From Lentisphaerota bacterium (GTDB lineage Bacteria; Verrucomicrobiota; Kiritimatiellia; RFP12; UBA1067): a stretch of DNA of 14,223 nucleotides. The stretch spans positions 1-14,223 of the forward strand of contig SUVZ01000050.1 in NCBI GenBank assembly GCA_015061765.1, given 5' to 3'. The stretch's first letter is position 1; each line of letters opens with the position of its first letter. The notes under the pieces were generated by a model, which ran no database searches, was not told the DNA's origin, and saw only the letters and a list, made by a program, of their open reading frames with translations. This document shows positions 1 to 7,831 of the stretch, piece after piece. A program made the position numbers and the translations under genes.

Positions 1-2
1 CG

Positions 3-1157
3 AAACTTTCAGTCCGGGAGATGCGCTATTCCACGCCGGAGGAAGGGGAATATGAATCGTCGCCCCTGTTCGCGGCCGCCTCCTTCCTCATCCCCTCGAT
101 CAACCATTTCCTTGAGTTCCCGTTCGATACGGAGCATCTGCCGGAGTCCAACGATTGGCTTGTCCAGAACTGGCTGAGGATCAACGACACCATTCGCGAT
201 GCGGAAGGGCCGTTCGCCTCGTTCGCAAGGGAGCTTGAACAGCCGGAGCACTGCGCGGAGCATGTCTATCCGTTCATCGAGCAGCTCCTGAATGTGCGTT
301 ACCTGTCGCCCGACGGCACTGTCGGGGCGCCAGGCAACGCCCTGACCAAAGAGTACAGGGCGTACCGTGCGAAAGAGACTCACACTCGGGCAGAGATGGA
401 AAGTCTGGCGCAGAAGGTGCTTGCGGTTATCAGAGAGCTGTTCAACACAGTCTATATGCTGCAGGGCGAGACGCTGAACGGGAGGTCGGAATCGTTCCTG
501 CTGGCGGTGGGGGACGGAATCTCCGACAGCCTCTATACGGTGCGCACCACCTTGGGCAACATCACATCCGTCAAGATGATGCGTGAGCAGTCCGCGGAGG
601 ATCTGAGACTCGCCCAGACGCAGACACGCATGGAGGGTATCGCCGGTCATGTTGACGGATATATGGCCGCCCATCCAGACACCGGGCTGGACGCGAATGC
701 CGTTGCGGCGATAAGGGATGCTGCCGCACGGCTGTCTGTTCCGTTCGATCTGCCGGGATTGAACGGAAGCCGAGGTTGGCTCAAGGACGAGGACTCCAGA
801 AGGCGCATGTACGAGATGCTCGCCGTGAACGTACGGCGTCTGCTCAAGGATCTTGAAGGCAGCGGCGTGTTGGACGACGGCTCGACGCAGGAGACGCGCA
901 AGCATGCGGTGCGCATTGCGATGCAGTGTCTTGCCGACAGGGTGGGCGGCCTGTCCGATGCGTTCAGGGACATCGAGCCGCGCATGCGTATGCGCATGAT
1001 GGTGGAGCTCCGCGAGCAGCATCCGGTGGTGGTTGGAGAGAATGCGGACATTGCGGCGTTCCAGAAAGCGAGAATGGATAACGAATGCGTCATGACCGCG
1101 CTTCTGTTTATGTTCGGCGACGAGCCGCCGCTCAATCAGGAAGGAGGCGGACAATGA
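3..1157 (+). CDS. Unrecognised protein next to a type III secretion chaperone; probably 5'-truncated
   Basis: I do not recognise the family. The first ATG in this frame is at 21 (378 aa from there), but the frame is open to the window edge (codons from 3 read K-L-S-V-R-E), and the purine-rich GGGAG before the ATG abuts it with no spacing. The true start is therefore probably further upstream. The protein is soluble-looking and mainly helical: no signal peptide, no membrane segment and no cysteine motif is visible. An Arg/Met-rich patch (EPRMRMRMM) lies near residues 325-333. Its stop codon overlaps the start of the following CesT-type chaperone gene (ATGA), so the two are translationally coupled. 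Chaperones of that family are commonly encoded beside the protein they escort, so by inference this is a type III secretion substrate, translocator or YopN/SepL-like gatekeeper. No HrpJ/TyeA-like motif could be confirmed by eye. Function remains open. Confidence 0.7.
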   Translation, partial: KLSVREMRYSTPEEGEYESSPLFAAASFLIPSINHFLEFPFDTEHLPESNDWLVQNWLRINDTIRDAEGPFASFARELEQPEHCAEHVYPFIEQLLNVRYLSPDGTVGAPGNALTKEYRAYRAKETHTRAEMESLAQKVLAVIRELFNTVYMLQGETLNGRSESFLLAVGDGISDSLYTVRTTLGNITSVKMMREQSAEDLRLAQTQTRMEGIAGHVDGYMAAHPDTGLDANAVAAIRDAAARLSVPFDLPGLNGSRGWLKDEDSRRRMYEMLAVNVRRLLKDLEGSGVLDDGSTQETRKHAVRIAMQCLADRVGGLSDAFRDIEPRMRMRMMVELREQHPVVVGENADIAAFQKARMDNECVMTALLFMFGDEPPLNQEGGGQ

Positions 1158-1606
1158 TGTTCGAGGATGTAGTGGAGCTTCTCGGCCGCAGGCTGGGAGT
1201 GGAGCTCCCGGCTGATGAAGGCGTCTGCCGGATTGACGTAGACGGCATGGCGGTCGAGATACACGAAATCGAGGAGATCGGCGGTTTCTGCATTCTCGGC
1301 GAAATCGGAGACCTCCCGCCCCTGAATGCAGAGTCTGTGATGAATGCGCTTCTGATGGCGAATCACCTGTTCAGGGGCACCGGGGGCGCAACCATATCCA
1401 GGGATCCGGATACCGGCAGGCTTTTCCTCTGCCGGTATGAACGGCTCGACCTGCTGGACGGAGACGGTGTGACCGAGATGTTCTCCAAATTCGTCGATAC
1501 GCTGGAGGTGTGGCGCGACACCGTCGCCAACTTCCATGCGGAGGATGAAAAGAACGCAGACCGTGGCTTCTCCGCGCTAGAGCGCATGCCAATGGTGGAC
1601 GGCTGA
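1154..1606 (+). CDS. CesT/SycE-family type III secretion chaperone
   Basis: This 150-aa protein has the size and pattern of class I type III secretion chaperones (CesT/Tir chaperone family). These are small acidic cytoplasmic homodimers that bind the N-terminal part of a secreted protein and deliver it to the export apparatus. Visible features are an N-terminal amphipathic helix (FEDVVELLGRRLGVEL, 3-18), short beta strands around CRIDVDGMAVEI (25-36) and FCILGEIGDLPP (45-56), a helix ending in LLMANHLFRGTGGATIS (66-82), the strand GRLFLCRYERL (88-98), and a last helix with the typical FVDTLEVWRDTV (113-124). Charge is strongly acidic (about 31 Asp/Glu against 13 Lys/Arg). AAGGAGG at 1141-1147 stands 6 nt before ATG 1154 and 9 nt before a second ATG at 1157, so either start is possible. 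The gene overlaps the end of the preceding one. Family assignment rests on pattern recognition, not a search. Confidence 0.75.
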   Translation: MMFEDVVELLGRRLGVELPADEGVCRIDVDGMAVEIHEIEEIGGFCILGEIGDLPPLNAESVMNALLMANHLFRGTGGATISRDPDTGRLFLCRYERLDLLDGDGVTEMFSKFVDTLEVWRDTVANFHAEDEKNADRGFSALERMPMVDG

Positions 1607-1635
1607 GACATTCCCGTTCTGCCAGACTTGCGATA

Positions 1636-1644
1636 TGATATAAT
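1636..1644 (+). promoter_or_regulatory. Extended -10 promoter of the HAD gene
   Basis: TGATATAAT is a perfect extended -10 element (TGn at 1636-1638, TATAAT at 1639-1644). Only a weak -35 is visible (TTCTGC at 1617-1622, 16-bp spacer). Transcription should start near 1651-1652, essentially at the A of the ATG, implying a leaderless mRNA. Confidence 0.7.
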
Positions 1645-1651
1645 CTCCGCC

Positions 1652-2497
1652 ATGAGTACATTCGACATAAAAAGCAAACACGCGTTCGTCTGCGATCTGG
1701 ACGGTACGCTTTTCATGGGCCCCGATCCGATCAAGCCGGCGGTCGAATTTGTCATCAAGAACACGAAGAGTGGACGGTTCTGTTTCTTCTACCTCACGAA
1801 CAACACGTCGAAGACACCGGCCGAGTACATGAAGAAGATCGCAGGGGCGAACATCCCCGTAGAGCCGGATCAGATACTCACTCCGCTGATAACGCTAGAG
1901 GAGTACATCCGCGAAAAGGGATACAAGAGCGTATATCTCGTGGCGAGCGATGCCGTCGTGAAGCACATGGATGAACGCCTCAGTGATGTGGGCGTCACTT
2001 TCGGATACGATCCGGAGCGCAACGAGCTGGCCGCGCTTGCCTACGACAGGGAACTGACCTACGAGAAACTCCGCCGCCTGACTGCGCTCTGGAACATGCG
2101 CAACGGAGGGAATGCCGAGGCGGGGCTGAAGACGATTCCGGGGAGACCAATCGATTTTGTCGCAACGCATCCGGACAACTGCTGCCCGTCCGAGGAGGGA
2201 CCGATCCCGGATGTCGGCGGAATGCTGAAGTTTCTGGAGGCGACGAACGGCATGAAGCCTTCGCACGTGTTCGGCAAGCCTTCGCCGTCGCTCCTCACTC
2301 CGGTGCTTCTCCAGTTCGGCAAGGACGAAATCGCCGTCGTGGGGGATCGCCTCTATACGGACAAGGCCATCGCCGACAATGCGGGCGTCGACTTCGTCTG
2401 CGTGCTTTCGGGCGAGACCACGGTCAAGGATCTGGAAGCGTATGAAGGAACACCGCCGTCGATCGTCGTCGAGACGTTCGACAAGGTCGATTCGTGA
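1652..2497 (+). CDS. HAD-superfamily phosphatase, NagD-like (subclass IIA)
   Basis: A 281-aa cytoplasmic haloacid-dehalogenase-type phosphohydrolase. Motif I is DLDGT at 15-19 (nucleophile D15, acid/base D17), motif II is LTNN at 48-51, motif III is the lysine of GKPSP (K209), and motif IV is GDRLYTD at 231-237 (D232 and D237 for Mg2+). The C2-type cap between motifs II and III, with ATHPDN at 171-176, matches the NagD / p-nitrophenylphosphatase / phosphoglycolate phosphatase branch. The substrate cannot be read from sequence; sugar phosphates or nucleotides are usual. The start was chosen at ATG 1652 because the frame reads DIKSKHAFVCDLDG as expected; an in-frame TTG at 1628 would add eight residues but lies upstream of the -10 box. 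No Shine-Dalgarno precedes the ATG, in line with leaderless translation. The next gene begins 57 nt later with its own promoter. Confidence 0.9.
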   Translation: MSTFDIKSKHAFVCDLDGTLFMGPDPIKPAVEFVIKNTKSGRFCFFYLTNNTSKTPAEYMKKIAGANIPVEPDQILTPLITLEEYIREKGYKSVYLVASDAVVKHMDERLSDVGVTFGYDPERNELAALAYDRELTYEKLRRLTALWNMRNGGNAEAGLKTIPGRPIDFVATHPDNCCPSEEGPIPDVGGMLKFLEATNGMKPSHVFGKPSPSLLTPVLLQFGKDEIAVVGDRLYTDKAIADNAGVDFVCVLSGETTVKDLEAYEGTPPSIVVETFDKVDS

Positions 2498-2499
2498 TG

Positions 2500-2529
2500 C
2501 AGACACTGTTCGCCGAAATGTGGTAGAAT
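2500..2529 (+). promoter_or_regulatory. Promoter of the ppiB-malic enzyme-rmuC operon
   Basis: CAGACA (2500-2505, 4/6 to the -35 consensus) and TAGAAT (2524-2529, 5/6) are separated by 18 bp, with an extended TGG in front of the -10. The predicted start is near 2536, leaving a leader of about 19 nt that contains AAGGAG at 2541-2546, 8 nt before ATG 2555. Confidence 0.6.
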
Positions 2530-2554
2530 ACGCGCCCATTAAGGAGTATATGCA

Positions 2555-3079
2555 ATGAAAGCAACAATTGAGACTGATCTTGGCAACATAGAGCTTGAGC
2601 TGGATGAGAAAAAGGCTCCGCTCACCGTCAGGAATTTTGCCGACTACGCGAAAAGCGGGCACTACAACGATACGATTTTCCACCGCGTCATCAACGGCTT
2701 CATGATCCAGGGCGGCGGCTTCACCGCCGACATGAACCAGAAAACCACGAAGGACCCGATACGCAACGAAGCGATGAACGGTCTCAAGAACGCCCGTGGC
2801 ACGATCGCGATGGCTCGTACGATGGTGGTCGATTCCGCGACGAGCCAGTTCTTCATCAATCTGGTGGACAACGGCTTTCTGGATTTCCGCAATCCGACCC
2901 CGCAGGGATTCGGCTATGCCGTGTTCGGCAAGGTCACGAAAGGCATGGAGGTCGTTGATGCAATCGCCAAGGTGCAGACCGGCAACAGGGGCATGCATCA
3001 GGATGTGCCCGTCAAGCCTGTCGTCATCAAGAAGGTGACGGTCGAGGAAGTAAAAGTGGAAGAAGGAAAGAAGGCATAA
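2555..3079 (+). CDS. ppiB: Cytoplasmic cyclophilin-type peptidyl-prolyl cis-trans isomerase
   Basis: A 174-aa cyclophilin that accelerates cis-trans isomerisation of proline peptide bonds during protein folding. Nearly the whole length aligns by eye with E. coli Ppi[17 protein letters not shown] (41-56) with the catalytic arginine R44 and Q52, [15 protein letters not shown] (65-79), RGTIAMART (81-89), [15 protein letters not shown] (97-111) and GMHQDVPV (146-153). The position corresponding to human cyclophilin A Trp121 appears to be Phe (GFLDF), as in E. coli PpiB, which usually means weak cyclosporin binding. There is no signal peptide, so this is the cytoplasmic form. The tail after about 162 ([12 protein letters not shown]) is a short charged extension. 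AAGGAG at 2541-2546 supports the start. It is the first gene of a tight three-gene operon. Confidence 0.95.
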   Translation: MKATIETDLGNIELELDEKKAPLTVRNFADYAKSGHYNDTIFHRVINGFMIQGGGFTADMNQKTTKDPIRNEAMNGLKNARGTIAMARTMVVDSATSQFFINLVDNGFLDFRNPTPQGFGYAVFGKVTKGMEVVDAIAKVQTGNRGMHQDVPVKPVVIKKVTVEEVKVEEGKKA

Positions 3080-3080
3080 G

Positions 3081-4376
3081 ATGGCCGCATATTCACGTGA
3101 AGAGGTTCTGGCATACCATAAGGGCGGCAAGGTCGGCGTGACGCTCCCGACTCCGCTCAAGACCAAGGATGATTTGTGTCTTGCCTATACGCCTGGCGTT
3201 GCCCACGCCGTGAAGGCGATAGCCGAGAACCCTGCCGCAGTCTATGACTGCACGGCAAAACCCAATCTCGTGGCTGTCGTTTCGGATGGCACCGCAATTC
3301 TCGGTCTGGGCGATCTTGGCGCGGCCGCGTCCATCCCCGTGATGGAGGGCAAGGCGGTTCTTTTCAAGTCGTTCGGCGACGTGGATGCGTGGCCCGTGCC
3401 GCTGGCGCACTGCCGTCAGGACGGAAAGGATACCGGCAAGACGGATCCCCAGCGCGTGATTGATGCGGTAATGGCTCTCGCTCCGCAGTATGGTGGAGTG
3501 AACCTTGAGGACATCGCCGCACCTGCGTGCTTTGAGATCGAGGACAGGCTTGATGCCGCGCTCGACATTCCCGTGTTCCACGACGATCAGTGGGGGACGG
3601 CCGTCATCGCGCTTTCGGGCGTGATGAACTATGCGGAACTCGCCGGGAAGAAGATGTCCGAGCTGAAGATCGTCATGAACGGCGCAGGAGCCGCAGGCAT
3701 CCGCATATGCGAGATGTGCAAGGCTGCCGGCGTCAAGGACATAGTCATGTGCGACACGAAGGGCACGCTCCGCACGGACCGCACGGACCTCAACGCCTAC
3801 AAGGTGAAGCATGCAGTCGCTACGGACAAGCTCACGCTCAAGGAAGCCCTTGTCGGCGCAGACGTGTTCATCGGCGTGTCGGCGGCGAACGTCCTTACCG
3901 GCGACGATGTGAAGACGATGGCAGACTTCCCCGCTATTTTCGCGATGGCAAACCCCGATCCCGAGATTGCTCCCGCCGAGGCCGCGAAGGCGCTAGAGGG
4001 ACGCCGTTTCATCATGGTCACGGGACGCAGCGACTATCCGAACCAGATCAACAACGTGCTTGGCTTCCCGTATCTCTTCCGCGGCGCGCTCGACGTCCGC
4101 GCCCGCACGATCAACAAGGAGATGAAGGTTGCGGCGGCAAACGCGCTTGCGATGCTTGCGCGCAAGCCTGTCCCGGATGAGGTAAAGGCGCTCTATCCAG
4201 AGGAGACGCTCGAGTTCGGCGACGGATACATCATCCCGAAGCCGTTCGACAAACGCCTGTTTGTGGAGGTCTCGTACGCCGTCGCTGAAGCTGCGGTCAA
4301 GTCCGGCGTGGCCGCTGCGGACGTGGACCTTGCCGCGTACCGTGCATCGCTTGAGGCACGAAACGCCGCCCGCTGA
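3081..4376 (+). CDS. NAD(P)-dependent malic enzyme, short form
   Basis: A 431-aa enzyme for oxidative decarboxylation of malate to pyruvate and CO2 with reduction of NAD+ or NADP+. It consists of the malic domain and the NAD-binding domain only, without the phosphotransacetylase-like tail of long MaeB proteins. Visible sites: LAYTPGVA (34-41, catalytic Tyr36), [13 protein letters not shown] (68-80), [14 protein letters not shown] (90-103, probable catalytic Lys91), NLEDI (141-145, metal ligands E142 and D143), FHDDQ (166-170), Rossmann motif GAGAAG (201-206), NPDPEI (291-296) and YPNQINN (319-325). The usual HDDQHGTA reads HDDQWGTA: Trp171 replaces His. Coenzyme preference cannot be decided by eye. 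The start is one base after the ppiB stop, with AAGG at 3071-3074, so translation is coupled; rmuC follows after 7 nt. Confidence 0.93.
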   Translation: MAAYSREEVLAYHKGGKVGVTLPTPLKTKDDLCLAYTPGVAHAVKAIAENPAAVYDCTAKPNLVAVVSDGTAILGLGDLGAAASIPVMEGKAVLFKSFGDVDAWPVPLAHCRQDGKDTGKTDPQRVIDAVMALAPQYGGVNLEDIAAPACFEIEDRLDAALDIPVFHDDQWGTAVIALSGVMNYAELAGKKMSELKIVMNGAGAAGIRICEMCKAAGVKDIVMCDTKGTLRTDRTDLNAYKVKHAVATDKLTLKEALVGADVFIGVSAANVLTGDDVKTMADFPAIFAMANPDPEIAPAEAAKALEGRRFIMVTGRSDYPNQINNVLGFPYLFRGALDVRARTINKEMKVAAANALAMLARKPVPDEVKALYPEETLEFGDGYIIPKPFDKRLFVEVSYAVAEAAVKSGVAAADVDLAAYRASLEARNAAR

Positions 4377-4383
4377 CAAATAG

Positions 4384-5622
4384 ATGATTGTCTTGACGTC
4401 AGCTGTTGCAGGGGCTGCGGTGGCGGCGCTTCTGGTCTATTCCATCATGCGGGCCAAGCTTTCCAAGGCTGAGATGGAAGCGGCCCGCAGTTTGATGGCC
4501 GTGGAATCTGAACAGAAGCGACTGGAGGATGTTCAGCGCCACTACGAAGATATCCGCGCGCAGGGCGAGGCCCAGTTCAAGGCTCTTGCCCAGAAGATTC
4601 TGGAAGAGCGCAGCGAGAAGCTCAAGGCCGAAGGCTCCGAGCATTTGAGGGGAATCGTCAATCCGCTTCTCGAGAACATAAAGGAGTTCCGCAGGAAGAT
4701 CGAGGCGAGCGATGTCGCAATCGCAGAGCGCAATGTGGAGCTGAAGAGCAAGATCGAGAACCTTGTCGCCCAGACGAATGCGGTCACCGCCCAGGCGAAC
4801 AACCTTGCCGATGCGATAAGAGGCGATGCTCGGTTATCCGGCGAGTGGGGCGAAATCCAGCTCAGGAGGGTGCTGGAGTTGGCTGGATTCACGGAGACTG
4901 TCGACTACACGTATCAGGAGACGTTCGAGGACGAATCCGGCAGAAGAAGCAAGCGTACAGATGTCGTCGTCAAGATGCCGGGCGGCAGATCGCTCATAAT
5001 CGATTCGAAGGCTACGATCGATGCGGCGGTGGAATACCATGCTTCGGCAACGGACGAGGAACGAAAGGCGTTCCGTGACCGCATCGTAGATTCGGTCCGT
5101 AAGCATGTGGAGGAGATCGGGGCTGCTGAATATCAGTCGTCTGTCCCGAACGCTTTCCCGACCGTTCTGATGTATATCCCTCTTGAAGAGGTCTATATGA
5201 TGGCGATGAAGGCGCAGATATCGGTCAGCGGAACGAAGGAACTTCTCCGCGACTATGCGCGGCGGAAAAATGTTGTATTCGTGAATGCCACGAGCGTGGT
5301 TCCCGTCGTCAGGCTGATTGAGATGATGTGGAGCGTGGAGCGTTCGGAGAAGAACCGGCAGGACGTCGCTCGCGCCGCCGAGGAGCTGCTTCAGCGCACG
5401 AACGGGTTCATCAGGGATTTCCAGGAAGTGGGCAAGGCCTTTGACGTCATGAAGTCGAAGTATGACGCCGCCTGCTCCGCCCTTGTCGATGCGCCTGGCG
5501 GGCGCAGCATCGCCAAGGCCGCCGCGCGGCTCGTCAAGTTGGGAACGAAACCTAGAACGCGCGGCGGCAAGGACTATCAGCTAGTCACGCAGATTGCCTC
5601 CGAAGTGGAGGAGTTAGGCTAG
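4384..5622 (+). CDS. rmuC: RmuC-family protein (DNA recombination / genome stability)
   Basis: A 412-aa membrane-anchored RmuC protein. In E. coli, RmuC limits inversions at short inverted repeats; the family carries a PD-(D/E)xK-like nuclease fold, though its activity is poorly defined. Order: one N-terminal transmembrane segment (about 3-20), a long coiled coil (about 25-145), then the conserved core with [19 protein letters not shown] (151-169), [10 protein letters not shown] (192-201) and IIDSK (205-209; D193, D207 and K209 form the nuclease-like motif), [13 protein letters not shown] (263-275) and a C-terminal helical region. The common RPD before the core strand is RTD here (191-193). 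No clear Shine-Dalgarno precedes ATG 4384 and the malic enzyme stop is only 7 nt upstream, so coupling is likely. The 3' end overlaps the convergent UDP-glucuronate decarboxylase gene by 9 bp. Confidence 0.92.
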   Translation: MIVLTSAVAGAAVAALLVYSIMRAKLSKAEMEAARSLMAVESEQKRLEDVQRHYEDIRAQGEAQFKALAQKILEERSEKLKAEGSEHLRGIVNPLLENIKEFRRKIEASDVAIAERNVELKSKIENLVAQTNAVTAQANNLADAIRGDARLSGEWGEIQLRRVLELAGFTETVDYTYQETFEDESGRRSKRTDVVVKMPGGRSLIIDSKATIDAAVEYHASATDEERKAFRDRIVDSVRKHVEEIGAAEYQSSVPNAFPTVLMYIPLEEVYMMAMKAQISVSGTKELLRDYARRKNVVFVNATSVVPVVRLIEMMWSVERSEKNRQDVARAAEELLQRTNGFIRDFQEVGKAFDVMKSKYDAACSALVDAPGGRSIAKAAARLVKLGTKPRTRGGKDYQLVTQIASEVEELG

Positions 5623-6591
5623 CCTGCCAGACCTGAAGTAGGCGATCGTCTTCGCGAGACCGTCCCGGAGCGGCACCTTCGGCTCCCATCCGAGAAGTTC
5701 CTTGGCAAGCGTGATGTCCGGTTTGCGGCGCTTTGGATCGTCGGAGGGGAGTGGTTTCGTCACGAGTTGCGACTTCGACCCGGGGATCTGGCGGAGCGTC
5801 TCCTCCGCGAGTTCGCGGATTGTATACTCTCCGGGATTCCCCGTGTTGATCGCAGGGGCTCCTAGGCCTTTCCCCTTGAAGAACTCGCGGATGCGCCCGA
5901 CAGGCAGTTCCATATACCGGCGGAACGCCTCGATAAGGTCATCACAGTACTGGAATGAACGCGTCTGGGAGCCGTCCCCGAAGATCGTGATGTCCTCATC
6001 GTTGAGCGCCTGCATGATGAAGTTTGAGATCACGCGCCCGTCCTGCGGGTGCATGGCTGGTCCGTAGGTATTGAAGATGCGGACCATGCGGGCGTCGGTG
6101 TCGAACTCGCGGATGTAATCCGCACACAGCGTCTCTGCGCAGCGCTTCCCTTCGTCGTAGCAGGAGCGTATTCCGATCGTGTTCACGTTGCCCCAGTATT
6201 TCTCCTGCTGAGGATGGACGAGCGGATCGCCGTAGATTTCGCTTGTCGAACAGTGGAGCAGCCTTGCGCCGCAGCGCTTGGCGAGCTCAAGCATGTTCAT
6301 CGTGCCGAGCACGGAGGTGCGCATCGTGAAGATGGGGCGCGCCTGGTAGTGCACGGGCGATGCCGGACATGCCAGGTTGTAGATTTCGTCAAAGCCTTCG
6401 TCCGTGGAGAAATCGATCACATCCCCCTCGATCAGACGGAAGGAGGCATCGGACAGCAGGTCCTCCACATTACGCTTCGAACCGGTGTAGAGGTTGTCGA
6501 GTGCGGTTACATCAAAGCCGTCGGCAAGGAGCCGACGGCACAGATGCGAACCCAGGAATCCGGCGCCGCCGGTGACGAGTGCGCGTTTCAT
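5614..6591 (-). CDS. UDP-glucuronate decarboxylase (UDP-xylose synthase), SDR family
   Basis: A 325-aa extended short-chain dehydrogenase/reductase that converts UDP-glucuronate to UDP-xylose using bound NAD+, supplying xylose for surface polysaccharide. Evidence: NAD-binding GGAGFLGS (8-15), [12 protein letters not shown] (31-42), [12 protein letters not shown] (72-83), catalytic STSEIYGDP (115-123) with T116/S117/E118, YWGNVN (132-137), and CYDEGKR (144-150) holding the Y145/K149 pair. [17 protein letters not shown] (171-187), RSFQYCDDL (211-219) and GNPGEYTI (251-258) are typical of UXS rather than UDP-glucose epimerases. A short stretch before GNPGEYTI (about 231-247) seems longer than in UXS proteins I remember. 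ATG 6591 was chosen because [15 protein letters not shown] starts there; the frame stays open to 6819, but that part lies in purM and has no family resemblance. The start is 2 nt after the purM stop, with no Shine-Dalgarno, which suggests coupling. Confidence 0.93.
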   Translation of the reverse strand: MKRALVTGGAGFLGSHLCRRLLADGFDVTALDNLYTGSKRNVEDLLSDASFRLIEGDVIDFSTDEGFDEIYNLACPASPVHYQARPIFTMRTSVLGTMNMLELAKRCGARLLHCSTSEIYGDPLVHPQQEKYWGNVNTIGIRSCYDEGKRCAETLCADYIREFDTDARMVRIFNTYGPAMHPQDGRVISNFIMQALNDEDITIFGDGSQTRSFQYCDDLIEAFRRYMELPVGRIREFFKGKGLGAPAINTGNPGEYTIRELAEETLRQIPGSKSQLVTKPLPSDDPKRRKPDITLAKELLGWEPKVPLRDGLAKTIAYFRSGRLA

Positions 6592-6593
6592 GA

Positions 6594-7643
6594 TCACTTG
6601 GAGTAGACGACCTGCGGGGCATCGCCCTTGCGGACACGGATGACGCCGATCTGGTACCACTTCTGCTTGAGGTTCTTGAACACCGCCGCCATGCGCTTGA
6701 GCGAGGCCTTGGGCATGATGAGCACGTAGCCGACGCCCATGTTGAACACGCGGTACATCTCGTCGTGATCCACCTTGCCCTGACGCTCGATGAACTTGAA
6801 GATTGTGGGCGGCTCCCATGTGGTGCGGTCGATCTCCGCATAGACGGACTTGGGCAGGACGCGCGGAATGTTGTCCGGGAAGCCGCCGCCCGTTATGTGG
6901 GCCATGCCGTTGATCTTGATCTTGTTGTCGAGAAGGCGCGACACGGGCTTGAGGAAGCTCTTGTGGACCGTGAGGAGCGCCGAGCCGATCGTCTGGTTCG
7001 TGCCGGGGAGTTTGTCAGACGGCGTCATTCCGCAGACGTCGAAGAATACGCGGCGGGCGAGGGAGAAGCCGTTCGTCTGGAGACCGTCGGCGGGAAGGCC
7101 GATTATGACGTCCCCTGCGCGGATGGACTGCCCCGTTATGACATCCTTCTTGGACACCGTGCCGACGATTGTTCCCGTAAGATCGTACTCGCCTGCAGGG
7201 TAGAGGCCGGGGAGCTCGGCCGTTTCGCCGCCGAGAAGGGCCATATTGTTTTCCTTGCAGGCCTTGCAGAGGCCGGACACTATCTGCTGGAACACGGGGC
7301 CGTCAAACTTGGATGTACCAACATAGTCCATGAAAAACAGGGGGCGCGCACCCTGGACGAGGATGTCGTTCACGCAGTGGTTGACGATATCCTGACCGAC
7401 CGTATCGTGCTTGTTCATCATGCACGCTATCTTAAGCTTGGTGCCCACGCCATCGGTGGAGGCTACGAGAAGAGGATCCTTGACGCCCTTGGGAAGGCGG
7501 CAGAGACCGCCGAAGGAGCCTATGCCACCCGCGACATTGATGGTCTTGGTGGAGCCCACCATGGCCTTGATGGCCTTGAGAGCTGTCATTTTATTGTCGA
7601 TATTCACGCCGGCGGCGGCGTAGGCAGAAGGCTTTTCGCTCAC
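6594..7643 (-). CDS. purM: Phosphoribosylformylglycinamidine cyclo-ligase (AIR synthetase)
   Basis: A 349-aa enzyme of the fifth step of purine synthesis: ATP-dependent closure of FGAM to aminoimidazole ribonucleotide. Full-length family features are YAAAGVNID (8-16), GSFGGLCRL (42-50), [15 protein letters not shown] (59-73), [17 protein letters not shown] (near 138-154), [26 protein letters not shown] and [11 protein letters not shown]. The start is GTG at 7643, because a good GGAGAG ribosome site (complement of 7649-7654) stands 5 nt before it and the protein then begins at the expected place; a nearby ATG (complement of 7654-7656) is out of frame. Its own promoter lies in the divergent region with nusA. 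The downstream partner, a UDP-xylose synthase, has no evident link to purine synthesis. Confidence 0.96.
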   Translation of the reverse strand: MSEKPSAYAAAGVNIDNKMTALKAIKAMVGSTKTINVAGGIGSFGGLCRLPKGVKDPLLVASTDGVGTKLKIACMMNKHDTVGQDIVNHCVNDILVQGARPLFFMDYVGTSKFDGPVFQQIVSGLCKACKENNMALLGGETAELPGLYPAGEYDLTGTIVGTVSKKDVITGQSIRAGDVIIGLPADGLQTNGFSLARRVFFDVCGMTPSDKLPGTNQTIGSALLTVHKSFLKPVSRLLDNKIKINGMAHITGGGFPDNIPRVLPKSVYAEIDRTTWEPPTIFKFIERQGKVDHDEMYRVFNMGVGYVLIMPKASLKRMAAVFKNLKQKWYQIGVIRVRKGDAPQVVYSK

Positions 7644-7679
7644 GGATACTCTCCATTGATGTTAAGAAAAAACGGTCCA

Positions 7680-7708
7680 AGTATATCATTTTATCTTAAA
7701 AATTGCAA
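7680..7708 (-). promoter_or_regulatory. purM promoter (divergent)
   Basis: Read on the minus strand: TTGCAA (complement of 7703-7708, 4/6), a 17-bp spacer, then TATACT (complement of 7680-7685, 5/6) preceded by an extended TGA. The predicted start is near 7673, giving a leader of about 30 nt with GGAGAG before the GTG. That leader is too short to hold a purine riboswitch. Confidence 0.6.
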
Positions 7709-7725
7709 ATGGAAGAGGTTTTTCA

Positions 7726-7754
7726 TTGACAGAAAAGACGTTATTTCGTATTAT
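7726..7754 (+). promoter_or_regulatory. nusA-infB promoter
   Basis: A perfect TTGACA (7726-7731), exact 17-bp spacer, and TATTAT (7749-7754, 5/6). This is the best sigma-70 type promoter in the window and fits a highly expressed operon. The start is expected at about 7760-7762, immediately before the leader hairpin. Its -35 is 17 bp from the -35 of the divergent purM promoter. Confidence 0.75.
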
Positions 7755-7764
7755 TCACCGCGTT

Positions 7765-7811
7765 TTCTTACGGAGGTCATAGGGTCTCCGTAGGGGTTTT
7801 TATTGTTTTTT
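7765..7811 (+). terminator. Terminator-like attenuator hairpin in the nusA leader
   Basis: TACGGAG (7769-7775) and CTCCGTA (7786-7792) form a perfect 7-bp stem. A further C-G pair and G-U pairs extend it to 7765-7775 / 7786-7796. The run TTTTTATTGTTTTTT (7797-7811) follows at once. The element lies between the promoter and the nusA ribosome site AAGGAG (7818-7823), so it should act on nusA-infB transcription itself. The U-rich end can also pair with AAAAA at 7815-7819, next to the ribosome site, so an effect on translation is possible too. It is read here as an attenuator, by inference. Confidence 0.6.
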
Positions 7812-7831
7812 GACAAAAAGGAGAGTGAAAA

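Noticed and set aside
1895..3166. Long open frame antisense to the HAD and ppiB genes
   Set aside because: It crosses two clearly real genes and a promoter, with no domain signal in its translation.
6592..6819. N-terminal extension of the UDP-glucuronate decarboxylase
   Set aside because: The frame is open but the residues are a shadow of purM; the protein family starts at the ATG at 6591.
7644..7673. Purine riboswitch in front of purM
   Set aside because: The predicted leader is only about 30 nt and lacks the three-helix junction that such a riboswitch needs.
7810..7815. Second TTGACA as an additional nusA -35 box
   Set aside because: A matching -10 would fall inside nusA beyond its ATG; it is more likely part of the U-tract/A-run region of the leader.
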